The position numbers and the translations under genes were made by a program. A stretch of DNA of 64,000 nucleotides, from assembly GCA_009767595.1 (NCBI GenBank), contig VSDK01007166.1:286377-350376 (forward strand), written 5' to 3'. The notes under the pieces are model-generated. The model was not told the DNA's origin. It saw only the letters and a program-made list of their open reading frames with translations, and searched no databases. Below are positions 12,513-24,049 of this stretch, in pieces; position 1 is the stretch's first letter; each line of letters opens with the position of its first letter. This DNA is from Symbiodinium kawagutii (taxonomy: Eukaryota > Sar > Dinophyceae > Suessiales > Symbiodiniaceae).

Positions 12513-12907
12513 CTGGTGAGGACCACCGGCAGGTGGTGGTGGTCACCCCCTAGGCCTAGGGATATGCCATGGATATGCCATGATGCACCCGGATAGATTT
12601 TAGGAGATGGATGATCCATATATCAAAAATACCTTTGGATATATTTCACTAGCTATGGATTTGATCCCAAAGAAATGCCCCAAATGCTAGAGAAATATAC
12701 CCCCAACCTGAGTCATAGGCATACCTTGTATCTAGTAGTTGGAAGTACCTTGCAAGGATCGATCTGAGCAATGAAGATTGTCAGGAATCTTGTTTAATGC
12801 CAGCCCTGAATTAAGAAACTCCTTGTTGATAGGGGATATCACCCCCATGTTCGCCAACTGGTTTCCCAATAAAATGCTACGAATCGCTGTGATATCATCG
12901 TTATCAC

Positions 12908-13036
12908 TGGAGCGTGCCCCTCCCTGAACAACCCCGCTGCCAAGGTGCGAAGAGCCACCCAAAAGCCGCGGGTCATCAGAACCTGGGAGGACACGATGCT
13001 GCCGGGGCCGCCGTGGATGCGTTGATGTGCCAGGGA
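12908..13036 (-). CDS. internal exon, exactly 43 codons (partial, unidentified)
   Basis: Between acceptor GCATAG|TCC and donor CTCCA|GTGATA the minus strand reads 43 whole codons: SLAHQRIHGGPGSI, VSSQVLMTRGFWVA, LRTLAAGLFREGHAP. A stop sits in frame just upstream of the acceptor, as expected if this is an internal exon. The plus strand is interrupted. The residue pattern (amphipathic, balanced) is convincingly protein-like, but I do not recognise the family. It is probably in the same gene as 12335-12512 and 13402-13533. Confidence 0.55.
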
Positions 13037-13401
13037 CTATGCGGCGCTGAGACCAACGTTGAGGCAGTACCCTACTAGTGTTGAAACATGGGAGCATCAC
13101 GGAACATCAGCCCCCCTTTCACATACCACAAGATGCATTTCTAGTAGCTACGCTTCTTGAGGATTGCAGCGACCAACATCGACCAACCCAACTTCATCCA
13201 ACAAGTGAGGGCTAGCTTTTGGTCATGGACCTCCTATCAATCAGCAATGCAAATCATCAAGGTGACAAGGGTAAAAAGAAGCTAAAAATCCATTGCAAAC
13301 CAAGCTGTAGTGGTGATGGATCCCGGTCTTTGTCTTGGGGTTTTGCCTGTAGGGCCATTTTCAGCCCCAAAAATCCAGCCTGACCATGCTGGCTCTCTCA
13401 C

Positions 13402-13533
13402 CTGGTTCTGTTGGGGTCAGGGGTTCAGCGCTCTGACTCCGCTGATCCAAGCTGCGGCTACGAAGAGAGTCGATATCACGACGCAGCCTTCGATGATGAC
13501 GACTCCAAATAGCCACTCCCTCGGAGCAGCTGG
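13402..13533 (-). CDS. internal exon, Arg/Ser-rich (partial, unidentified)
   Basis: The minus strand reads SCSEGVAIWSRHHRRL, RRDIDSLRSRSLDQRS and QSAEPLTPTEP, ending at a consensus donor (ACCAG|GTGAGAG). A candidate acceptor is GCATCCAG before 13533. The Arg/Ser character suggests a disordered or coiled-coil segment. Third-position GC is moderate. It lies upstream, in transcription direction, of the exon at 12908. Confidence 0.45.
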
Positions 13534-15114
13534 CTGGATGCCACACATGTGGCTGTGGGCCCCCGTAGGTGCCGGGGGTTCACATAAGGAACCAAGCAAC
13601 CAAGCTCGTGGATGGTTTTTTTTTTCACCTACCAATTGTGTGGGGTGGGGTTGATGATGACGCAACCCCATCCCAAGCCTCCACAAGGCCGGCGATATTC
13701 CAACATCAGTGTTTGTCCATATCTGCACGCCAACAGTTTGTCCATATGTTGGGTCGCTTTGAAGCAGTCAAAGATGCAAAATCTGAAAGAGGTGGTATAT
13801 CCCTGGTATTGATTCCCATGAAATAATACCATGTTTGAATGGCCATCTCCAGGAGTGCAGCAAAGCTGCGGGCGATTGCATATGCATACTTAAAAATAGC
13901 ATATACATGACCGTGGGTACCAACATCTCACCAATCAACAGAGGTGTAACGTGCGGCGTCTGCGCTGTGATTTTTTGCGATTGGTTGAGGAGTTTTGCAA
14001 CAAAACAATGGCGGTTGCAACCTATATTCAGCGAGTGTATTGACGATGTTGTGTTAACAACTATATAGTTACTTTAGGGTTCATCAATCCCTGTAATCAG
14101 TCCGTAAGGTTCCAGATTCACCATCAACCAGAGACTTGAATGTCTGGATTTTCGATAAGGTCAATGGCTGATTCGACCGATGCGCAGCAACCTAAGAAAG
14201 AAAGTTTGATTTGAGCACAGCTTGCTAACTGCACGGAAAGCATGGACTGACTGTGCAACCCCCTTCTCCCCACGTGGGCGAAGGCAAGAGACAACCTGCC
14301 CAAATGGGCTAAAAATAGGAAGACACTTGCCTCAGCAGCCAAAAGCAAAGCATCAAGAACCATGACGTGCAACTGCCATCGGCTTTCTAGATAGAGCCTA
14401 AACCAATAATGTGCTTGAGCAAATATGAGCAAATGCTGGCACACAACATCTGGGCGGCCCGGCCAAACATGTGCGTGAATTTGTTGGACTGAGAATCCTT
14501 CTACGTTGCCCCATGTGCAGGACATTCTCCAGATGTTTAGCTCAACACCCATAGAATCTCCCAAAGCAACCCACGGGCATCCCCCGTGGGTCTCTTGCAT
14601 CATTCATATGGGACGCCCTCCGCCATCTCCCCAGGTCAGAGCTCCCTTCTTTGCTGAATCCCAATACTTTGCTGGCGCCCCATTTTCAATCCGTCATTCT
14701 GCTCTGGGGAAGCTACGTTGAAGTAGCTTCTAAACTATAGGAAAGATAGGGAAACCACGTTGAAATGTAACAAACATATGAAAATATCCTTGGAATCAAA
14801 TGAAAAACCATGGCCAAACCCTATAGGCAAATTTTGGGAAAAATCTGGAGGCTCAAGGCCCTGACCCCCATCAGTCGAGTCACTGTAATCAGGCCCAAGC
14901 CAAAAGGAATATACAATGTCCGTACAAACCTGTGGCCGGAAGGGGCCCCACCAAAGGTTGAAGAGTGGCATTCCAAATGGCTAACAAACGACCAAAATTG
15001 ATAGGTCAAAACCATCCATTGCCTCATGGTACAACCATGCAACATGGGATGAGCAGTGGCTTACGTATGGCATAAGTCATTTATCGGTAATCGTGACCCA
15101 TCAACCCAGGTAAT

Positions 15115-15156
15115 TACCAGCTATAGGTACCCAAATACCAGCTATAGGTACCCAAA
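15115..15156. repeat. 21-bp perfect tandem duplication
   Basis: TACCAGCTATAGGTACCCAAA occurs twice back to back. Confidence 0.95.
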
Positions 15157-15385
15157 CACAGACGAAGCCCTCTGACTCCTGACCAGTTGACCAACCAAGC
15201 GTTGCAGAGCTACGTGCAAAAAACATCAAAAAACTAAAGTTTCGTAAATGAAGACTTACATACATAAGTACACATGTGTACGCATTATAAATTCACATAC
15301 ACAACGCGTACAAACAAAGCAAAAAACATTCATAACCGGTAGATTTACTCACGTATGCATGCATGCATACATGCATGCACAAATC

Positions 15386-15475
15386 ACATTACATTACATT
15401 ACATTACATTACATTGCATTGCATTGCATTGCATCACATCACATCACATCACACCACACCACATCACATACATAA
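15386..15475. repeat. pentanucleotide microsatellite with stepwise unit change
   Basis: Runs of CATTA give way to CATTG, then CATCA, then CACCA and back to CATCA, each several units long and in one continuous 5-bp register. Confidence 0.95.
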
Positions 15476-15672
15476 GTACGTACATGTGCATTAACTACCT
15501 CATATACTACATGGCATCCTGTTACATTCTTTGCTCATGTGCATTTTGTGGGGTTGCATTTTTGTTACATCACATACAAACCGAAAAGTAGAATATATGT
15601 ACTAATTACAGCATTTAGGTGTGAACAATTTGAATGCTATCAGCTGCAGGTGCAGCTCGACAGCTCTACAAC

Positions 15673-15708
15673 CTATGCTGACAGCTATGCTGACAGCTAT
15701 GCTGACAG
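15673..15708. repeat. 12-bp tandem repeat, three copies
   Basis: TATGCTGACAGC is repeated three times, the last unit changing its final bases. Confidence 0.95.
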
Positions 15709-16242
15709 TCCCATTACCAGCAACACCGGAGTCTTGGTGATGCCCTGGGACTTACTGAGCAACAGGAGATCCCTTTGCTAATAGCCCTCCAAATCCTCCA
15801 ATCATTCTTTGAGTCAGTGAATCACCAGCTATTTACTCATTGGAGGTGACTTCTTGATCACCTTCCATTCAATACATTCATGTACCCAGAATGAACCCCA
15901 AATCATCCACACACATGGACACGAGCCCTCATCGAGAAAACTGCTTACCCTTCAGTGCACCATCTGAAGGCTGTGCTTTTTCAATTAACAATCTCTATGA
16001 ATAAACATCTTAAGCAACTCTTCAAAAGCCTCATAAAAACCTCCAAAAACAAAACAACTCTGAATAACCCCTGGCCAACCACCAACGAAACGCTCCGCTG
16101 AAGAATCTGGTAGCCGAGCAAATTTCCCAAGGGGGCCACTGTGGCCACACAGGTTGCGCAGCGGTTGGTGGTGTTAACTATGGGCAAATCGTGGTCAATG
16201 TTGTTTCTCTTTGATAGCTTCGGTTCATATTTATCATAGTAC

Positions 16243-16347
16243 TGGTTGGTGGTTTGTGGTTTCAACCCCTATGAAAAATAATAGTCAACCAGCCAATAGT
16301 TAATGATTCCTAGTGAAAATAAACAATTGTTTGAAACCACCAACCAC
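16243..16347. mobile_element. MITE-like element, shorter relative of 8308-8514
   Basis: CTGGTTGGTGGTTT at the left end is matched by inverted AAACCACCAACCA plus CTG at the right end, with TA on both sides. The interior CAACCCCTATGAAAAATA and GTCAACCAGCC matches the core of the 207-bp element and the fragments near 10150, 26500 and 30860. No coding capacity. Confidence 0.6.
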
Positions 16348-17607
16348 TGTAAATTCCTATGTAAATGATTCATGACTCATGCGTATTCATGGCTAGTCAT
16401 GTAAATCATGGTGGCTCATACTGATGAGCAACGGGCTACTTCAAGAATGGATCGTGGCACTGGTCGATGCTTCCATGGCGAAGCAACAGGTGACCCTGGC
16501 CCCCCTTCAGCGCAAGATGCTTGGTGTCCAAAGACCGGTTGAATGCACGCTCCAACATCACCAGATGCGTCGTGATGATGGAGAAACCCATGAATTTATT
16601 CCTGATGGGTGGCTAGTGGTGGTTGATTCAGAGAAAACCAGTGGGTCGCACAGTGCTCCAATGGTTGGCTTGGTGATGTAGCAGGTACATCATCGAATTG
16701 CAACCTCCCACAAAACCCCTGTACGGGGCCTCAGAAAACATGATTTTTCCGTCATTCTTCTGCTAAACTATCCCGTGAATATGCATGCAGTATCATGACC
16801 CGAATCAGGTGGGCACCGTGGAAACATCTCATTGGTTGAGGGGAAGGGACGAGCTTACCAAACTTCAGGATTGCTCGGTTTCCTTCTTAGACATGGCAAT
16901 TTGATGCAAAGCGCATGTATTTTCAAGGTGGCCATGAAAGCAAAATCCCTGTACTCGACATCACCGTCGGTATAGAAAATCTTAAGATATCTTAAAATGG
17001 AGCTAACATCTAGACAGCAACGACTCCACGGCGTAAACGCGGCAACAACAAACCACCTCGCGCAAACTCAGTCGCACCAGCGACGTCACCAGCTCTCCGT
17101 CACCAAGGCTCAGCCAGAAGAAGACCTGACCTCCGAAGCTCAGCCAACTGAAAATACGCATGTTGGCAAGAAACCTCATGGAGCAGCGGCCAAGGCAAGT
17201 TGTGATCGCACTGGCCCACAAAGGACTGGGAGCGACATATGGCTGTGGGTCACTTCACCCTTAGTCCCCCTGGTTCCTCTATCATTTGCCATTGTTTCCC
17301 TCATTATTGTTGGTTATTATCCCCATTGTTGGTTGGTTAATATTGACCCATAGCCATCCCATCCGCACAAAGGTGTTGACCAACGTGCTTCTCTTTGGGT
17401 GCCATGGGGCGGCGATACATGAACAGATTGGCTTGAGAATAAGTGCCTTAATTACATAGTAAGATTGCCAAAGACTTTTGTTTCCAGACTGTTTGCTGCT
17501 CCTTTTGAAACATATTATATATATATATTATGTATATATAGTAAAAAAAAAAGTTTTATTCATAGATGTATTCCAATCTTGAAAAACCTGTATCACCATA
17601 GAACAAT

Positions 17608-17634
<27 letters not shown>
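17608..17634. repeat. poly-A tract preceded by AATAAA
   Basis: About 27 consecutive A residues follow CAATAAA. It could be a simple repeat or the tail of an old retroposed transcript. No target duplication was recognised. Confidence 0.6.
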
Positions 17635-17640
<6 letters not shown>

Positions 17641-20079
17641 GGTGACCACGATTGGCCCGTGGGGTTTCCCATGTGAGCTGGCGCTGCGGAGCCCTGACGA
17701 AGCTGCTAAGTGGTGAGGCTCAGGAGGATTCCATGATGGCTCAATTGAGGCATTGCGAATAATGAATATACCCATGAGGAAACCATAGGATTTCTGTGGT
17801 TTATAGTGGTTCATAGTGGTTAATTAATAGTGGTTAGTAGAGAATATACCCATGATTCCATGATGATTAGCATCTAATAGTTAGCTGTAGTTAGTATCTA
17901 ACAGTTAGGTGTAGTGACCTCCATGCTGAGAAGCAGGAACTACCCATGGTGATGATGAAGGCAACGGCCATGATGACCCAGGAGTCGCGCTGGTGATGCT
18001 GCCAGCCCCTTTGCTCACCGAGCAGCTCTGCATGTTCCCGAACTGAGGATCTAGCGTTGCCAATCGAAACTCAGAGGGTCCAAAACGTCTACTGATCCAA
18101 CAATTTGTTTGGGGTCCATAATGAACAACAGGACCGAAAACGCCACATTGATGACATTACAATCCAATAACTAGCTTGCATCTCGCATTTGTGATGCTTA
18201 CAGCTTTGAAAACCTATGTTCAAACCTCCCAGAATACATCAAAATACCACAGGATGCAACTTGCATTGGCAACCAACCAACGGCGTTCACGGTTGAGGCA
18301 AAGCCCAGGGCCAACAACCAACTCCTCCCCTGAATCAATCGCTGCAATCAAGGGACGCTGAATAAGTGCACAGCGGGTGGAGACAAATATGAAAAAGCCA
18401 CACATTCATGGCATCTAACCTTGATGGAGCAATGGCAGTGTCACTACAAAGGGCAGGTCCCACGAAGATTGGCAAATAATACACTTGTCAAGTGGGACAA
18501 AAGCCGAAACTGACACAGCTTCAAGGAATTCCTGTCAAGGTACATGCCAGCATTGCACAAATCGTATGGTAACGTTTCTGTAAATTCAGATCATCCATGT
18601 TCAATTTGAGACTCAGGGGCTCACTCCAGCTGAGGCCAGGGTTTAGGTGCAGGGCTGGTGAGATTTCGGTTTGAGGGTGCTCGACTTATGAACCGCATTG
18701 GAGAAGTTGGGTCACAAGAAATACCGGAATCGAAACCAAAGAAATGTGCCCACTCCATGGCATTGCTTATGTACAAAAACATGCATTTAAAGGCATTTAT
18801 GATGTCCCCCTCATTCCTCCATTGGACTTAATTGTGTGGTGGCGCCAACAGCCGTCAACCCGCCGCACCACAGTACAGTAGTCGATAGCAGAAACCAAGA
18901 ACCCCTAACATCAATGACTGACAGCATTATATGCGCTTGCCTTCTTCAGCATCTTAAGGACAAGAAAACATCCAGGAGACCAATGACATGCGCAACTCCC
19001 AGACTTCGCTTACCAGGTCACAAGATATGCCAGCGCAAAAGAACCAGAAAAGGCGAGGAAAGCCACCAAGTCATCTCAGAGTTGATGACCAAGCCTGCTG
19101 CGGTTGCTTCAGGTTGTGATGACATTTTGAGGATCTCGAAGCCCCACCCAAAACGTCTGAGCGACGAAGCTTAGATCATTGTGGTGACGTTGATTTGTGT
19201 AATTGAATGCTGCTTGATCACAATAACTCAATCCTTATTCAGGAAGGTGTTTATGCTATTGTTTGCTGAGAGTTGTTGGTTTGCAGCAAAACCATTACGA
19301 GAAATTCGAGCATTTTACTGTTGTGAATATTTGTTGACCGCATATAAAAGCACATTTGCCCACCATCCGCAAGGAGCCATGTTGTGACAAGGTCACGGTC
19401 ATATGAGCAACGGCTTTCATGGATATGTCCCAGCCAGTTGTGCAGGAAAACACAACGTCAAGTACCATGCCAGTGGCCCGACGGAACAGCACCATGTCCA
19501 AACTGTCTGCTTCAGTCATGTCGGCTTGCAGCGAGTTCTACCGACCCGTCTGGAAAACTATCGTTTCACTTGGTGGATTCCTTGCCAACTATTTATTCTC
19601 TTTTGATATGTGCTAAGCCCATCTAATCTGAAAAACACTCAAAACCTAGTTTAGTGGCTGTAAGCCACTCAGTTCACGCTAGTTTCATGCTACTTTGTTT
19701 GGCACTGCGCTATTCAACTGAGGAAAATTAGCCACCCACACTTCACACTCACACCCAAAACAATACAGGAATCTATACACATCTATTCACATCCGTACAC
19801 TAGATCAAGATATGCATAACCACAATGCACAAACACGACTGCATGATTGCATTTGCACCTGTGGCGCGTACTATTCTAGGGTGATTCCTCAAATGGGGAG
19901 AGTAGGAATCACCACAAAGATGGTGACATAATTTCAGGCTCCCGCGTGGCGCCTGCCGTGGACTCAACCGGTTGGGTCTCCCATCAACAAAGGTCCATGT
20001 ATTCAACGCTACTGCTGGGTCTTTGACGGGTTCATTTGGGTAGATTCTGATCCTCGGAAGCCGCTGAACAAGACCCCTG

Positions 20080-20167
20080 CGACACAAGTGGTCGCAAAGC
20101 TACCCGGAGATCTCCCGAAACCAGTGGCACCCTGACAGCCCGGCGCCCGGTCGCCCCTTGATCCGAG
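20080..20167 (-). CDS. candidate internal exon (partial, unidentified)
   Basis: The minus strand, after acceptor CGAAG|C, reads SDQGATGRRAVRVPL and VSGDLRVALRPLVSQ with high third-position GC. The frame remains open for about 14 more residues, so the 3' boundary is uncertain. A second frame is open as well. No family is recognised. Confidence 0.35.
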
Positions 20168-22037
20168 CTTCGTAAGCAAATCAATGACATGATTGTGGTG
20201 TAGCTTATGATCACATAGGCCTGGGAGGTGCCATGGAAACGTACAAAGCCATGGGATGACGTACACTGAGATGGGCCACTGTGGTAGTCACTAACCTGGC
20301 AATGGAAAATCCACCGTTGATGGGTGTTTTTTCCCAGGGTTTCACTAGAAAATGTGGCTAAAACCCAGGTCCAGGTGAGTTTACAGGAGGGTAATAGCAG
20401 TCACCTTTGGAGTGGAATGGCATCGGCGGTCAGTTTGCGATTGAGTTCCTGGAACTCATCAGGCCCCTCGATGATAGACAGAAACCGTCCGCTGGGTTGA
20501 TCTGACATGCATCTGAAGACCATGGAGAAACGACACATCACACTAAAAAGGGGTGTACACACATAGATAAATAAAAATATATATCTATGTATATTGAAAA
20601 TGCAGAAATACATATAGAAAATATGTGCGTGTGTAAAAAGATTGTGAATTCAAAGATGCAATTGTGACAAAATGGTAAAAGTCTATAGCTACGAACCTAA
20701 ATCTGATTGCGTCAGCACGCATTCAAAGTAGTGCTGATCAAGCGCCTCGAACAAATTGGGCTTGACTAGACTTGACCAAGTCTCCTCAAACCTGTCTTAT
20801 CTTCAGCGTGTTCGGGCCATGATGGAGGTTTAGAATACTCCATGAGGAACTTCCCGACCGTTCCAGTTTCAACACCAGAGCCACCACCGCAGGCCGCGTC
20901 TGGGCCTTCTGACTCAACAAACTTAAAGGTAAAACCTTCGACTTTCCAAGCTGATTCTTTCCCATCATCATGCCTTCCCCCTATGAGCTCACTTCCATGG
21001 CTGACTTGCATCAACTAGTCAGTTCAGGTTGGGCCGGGGCACGATTGGTTCATAGTCACCTGTGTCGCAGGGACCCTTCAATAAGAAGGTCACGCACGGC
21101 CAAAGCACCTGGGGCAGTGCTCGTCTCAGCGCCAACAGATCTGTGGATCAGATGTATAGGTGGTGTGTGCTCAACATAGTATGTGGGCACCAGGGAAAAC
21201 TCTTTAAATGCAACATATATACGGATCTAGCTATTTGTGTGGCAATACGTTGCAAAAGTCTTTGCCACTATGCATACCTGGTGGCACCATACAAAGTGTA
21301 AATGTGCATCTTCGATATTATAAGCTTCAAGGCCACCAGTAGAGGTGTCTGAACCAACAGGAATCAAGAAACACCCACGATGATCAAGGTCGCACCTAGC
21401 AATAGCAAAAAAAACTGACAACATCTACAAGAGCTATAGTTTGATGGAGTTCCTTGGGCTGCATTCCCATGGCAGGGGCCATAGCCTTGCTCCATGTGTA
21501 GTAATGTTTCACTAGAATCCCTTACTCCGAGGCGGTGGTTTCCCAGGTCAGGCTGCCCTTGGCCCTAAGCTATGGGACCCTGCAGTTACAGGCATGAAGA
21601 TGCATGAAGCAGTTACAGTTTGCTTCAATCCATGTGGAACATCTGGGCCGGAAAGCCTTTCAACGCCCACAGTGCCCTCAACAATTCAAGCATGGATTGC
21701 AAGCATCATTATACAGTACGTGTTCCCCAACAAATGGTTGGATTGGTCAACGAAGGGTTCGGATCTATGAGCGACCGATTCTCAAACAGGTCACCTGATT
21801 TTTGTCCGGGTCTTGCTGGCTATCTACTCTAGCAAATGAAATATTCCAGATTGTGGACTTGACTGATCATCTCCCAGCTTTTGCATCCATGGTATCATGG
21901 CATAGCCCTAGACTGAATGAGGGTTTGATCAAGTGGGAGCTACACCTTCCCTTCATGATTCTATTCCGGAAAGCTTCCCTCGCTGGATGACGCAATCATC
22001 CAGAAAGGATGCCTCTGGACGGTTTCCAAACGATCAC
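20168..22037. other. non-coding stretch with a degenerate MITE end
   Basis: A diverged MITE-like end (CCCAGGGTTTC...GAGTTTACAGGAGGGTA) lies at about 20290-20393. A small block at 20860-20930 has splice-like sites on both strands (plus AASGPSDSTNLK between AG and GTAAAA; minus QKAQTRPAVVALVLKL). Nothing else convincing was seen. Confidence 0.35.
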
Positions 22038-22132
22038 AGGACATGGCCACGGTCCACCATCGTCCGCCATGGTCCAGCCATCAGCTGCGGCCAAGAAACC
22101 GCAAAGAGCGCCACAATGGTCTGGGGCGGGCG
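22038..22132 (-). CDS. candidate internal exon (partial, unidentified)
   Basis: Between acceptor ACGGTAG|C and donor GTCCT|GTGATC the minus strand reads RPPQTIVALFAVSW, PQLMAGPWRTMV and DRGHVL. The hydrophobic segment could form part of a membrane or core strand. GC content is well above the flanks. A MITE-like element starts 28 bp away. No family recognised. Confidence 0.4.
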
Positions 22133-22160
22133 CTACCGTCGGAGATGATTTTGCACAGAG

Positions 22161-22275
22161 TACCCTTTGGTAAACTAACATGGCTGTGGAAAATGCATCA
22201 TACAAGGATGATTTCCCAGGGTTTTTCTAACAAAATGGTGGATTTTCCATTGCCATTTTTGTTTACCAGAGGGTA
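22161..22275. mobile_element. MITE-like element, TIR CCCTCTGGTAAACTAACATGG type, TA target site
   Basis: The left end TACCCTTTGGTAAACTAACA is matched by an inverted TTTACCAGAGGGTA at the right, 115 bp overall. The interior (GAAAA...CCCAGGGTTTTTCTAACAAAATGG) is shared with the two elements at 23696 and 23873. TA flanks both ends. It is non-coding. Confidence 0.7.
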
Positions 22276-23229
22276 GTCTGTAAACCAAAAGCAAGATCCG
22301 AGGCAGTCAACCAAAAGCATCCAAAAGCAACATCTGACATGTCAAAAATGATGGTTGAATTGATGAGTAAATATTGGTTGACTACCAGCAATCGTTAATA
22401 ATAGCTGATGGGATGGGTAGCTGTCATTGATTCGCTTGATGACATGCTTTTAATTTGTTGGCTGTTGGATTATGATGCAATGAATTGCAACTACCATTGC
22501 CATCATGAATCATGTTGGATGTGGCAATGGTAGATACAGAAATGTCCAACAGTGAATGTTGACCTGGGAGCGGTGTTTTTGCCAGGGCGTCCAACGGCCC
22601 GCCCTCCATAGTGGTGCCAACTGGGAACGATGATAGTTACATTTATGCCGATAATACTTCATAATTATTCATAATTGTCAGAGCGAGTCATGAAGCAGAA
22701 TGATTTGGCTGATGAAGAGCTATGAATGATCAGTGATGATCAGTGGTTCAGGGGTTACCTGGGCATCGCTGGCACAGTCAATCATCATCCCTTTCACCGC
22801 TCCTAATGGCTCCAACAAAGATGAATAATACATGGTGCCACCAGGCTAGGCTTGTACCGGGGCTGGCGAAATCTCCATGCCTACCTTTCTAGAGCTCCAC
22901 CAGTCACAGCTATCAGTTGTTCAAGACCTGGCACACCTATGGCATGCCCGCTATCGTCCAGCTCCATGAAGGCCCCAAATGACCACTTCACGTTGAGCTG
23001 GGTGCCACTACTTGTTGTCCAAAACCAATGGTAGATCCAAGTGCTAAGCAACCACAACCGGTTTAACCAGCTCAGCTGGGGTTTTGCCATGGGGGGCTAG
23101 CTGTCACAGCTGAATCTCCCTTTCATGAATCGTGTTGGGACGCTCCAACACCAACGAGGAATGCAATATGAAATCTGACAACGCTGGATGACAGGCACTC
23201 GGACTTTGATCTGAACAACCCACCCCTGC

Positions 23230-23490
23230 AGCTATGTACACAACTACTGTATACAGTGACGAGCACCCCAACCAACCCATTGACCACCCCATAGCTACAG
23301 CCATGACCAACTGCCATTGAACAAACCAGCCAACCCAATCCAACCAAACCCATTTAACCAAACCAACCCAACCCATTTATCCAAACCAACCCAACCCATT
23401 TATCCAAACCAACCCAAACCCATTTAACCAACCAAACCCATTCAACCAACCCAACCCAACTAACCAAAGCAACCCAACCCATCAGCCACG
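23230..23490. repeat. AACC-rich tract (CCAACCCAACCCATTTA)
   Basis: Imperfect repeats of CCAACCCAACCCATT form an A/C-rich arm. It is followed by a short GC-rich block (about 23505-23570, possible exon reading VALQMARRRTRDQLT on plus), and then by G/T-rich GGATGGTTCATGATGG sequence. Confidence 0.8.
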
Positions 23491-23695
23491 CCAAATCACT
23501 GCAGTGGTTGCTTTGCAAATGGCACGCCGCCGCACCCGAGACCAGCTCACCTGAGACCAAGAGTTTCTTCGGCCAAGAGAGCCAAAGGATGGTTCATGAT
23601 GGTTAATTGGCTAAAACTAAGGTTCAGTTATATAATGATGCTGAAATTAGGGTTCAGTTAATGATGGTTGATTGGTTCACTTGATGATGGATGGT

Positions 23696-23812
23696 TACCC
23701 TCTGGTGAACTAACATGGCTGGCTGGAAAATCCACCCTTTTGTTAGGAAAACCCTGGGAAAACATAAATTTATAGTGGATCTCCTAATGCCATGTTAGTT
23801 TACTAGAGGGTA
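23696..23812. mobile_element. MITE-like element, 117 bp, copy 1
   Basis: TACCCTCTGGTGAACTAACA at the left is matched by an inverted copy ending CTAGAGGGTA at the right. The 21-bp TIRs differ at two positions, and TA lies on either side. The interior contains GGAAAACCCTGGGAAAACATAA. Same family as 22161-22275. Confidence 0.8.
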
Positions 23813-23872
23813 CTTGGCTAAGACTAGGGTTCAGTTAATGATGGTTGATTGGTTCACTTAATGATGGATGGT

Positions 23873-23989
23873 TACCCTCTGGTGAACTAACATGGCTGGC
23901 TGGAACATCCACCATTTTGTTAGGAAAACCCTGGGAAAACATAAATTTATAGTGGATCTCCTAATGCCATGTTAGTTTACTAGAGGGTA
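23873..23989. mobile_element. MITE-like element, 117 bp, copy 2
   Basis: Nearly identical to the copy at 23696, with a change of AAAATCCACC to AACATCCACC and few others. It spread here by tandem duplication together with 60 bp of flank, not by separate insertion. Confidence 0.8.
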
Positions 23990-24049
23990 CTTGGCTAAAA
24001 CTAGGGTTCAGTTAATGATGGTTGATTGGTTCACTTAATGATGGTCAAA

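Larger units (their letters stand above)
13534..20079. other. 6.5-kb stretch without a firm exon
   Basis: It contains a pentanucleotide microsatellite, a 12-bp tandem repeat, a 21-bp duplication, a MITE-like element and a poly-A tract (separate entries). Ambiguous coding-like patches occur at 14124-14603 (159 codons, minus), 16424-16681 (both strands open, splice-like sites on both), 17003-17353 (both strands open) and 17650-17716 (plus GPWGFPCELALRSPDEAAKW, or minus QLRQGSAAPAHMG). A 112-codon plus ORF at 18836-19174 has no protein-like pattern. Confidence 0.35.
23607..24049. repeat. 177-bp tandem repeat, about 2.5 copies, each carrying a MITE
   Basis: A unit of ~60 bp (CTTGGCTAAAACTAGGGTTCA...GATGGATGGT) plus a 117-bp MITE is repeated. 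The third copy stops before its MITE. The copies differ at only a few positions, so the duplication is recent. Confidence 0.9.

Noticed and set aside
14124-14603. 159-codon minus-strand frame with hydrophobic stretches
   Set aside because: Base composition and codon use match the surroundings, no splice or start support, and no recognisable family.
16424-16681. 85-codon plus-strand frame and an opposing minus reading (MLERAFNRSLDTKHL)
   Set aside because: Both are plausible and neither is decisive; strand and boundaries cannot be chosen from sequence.
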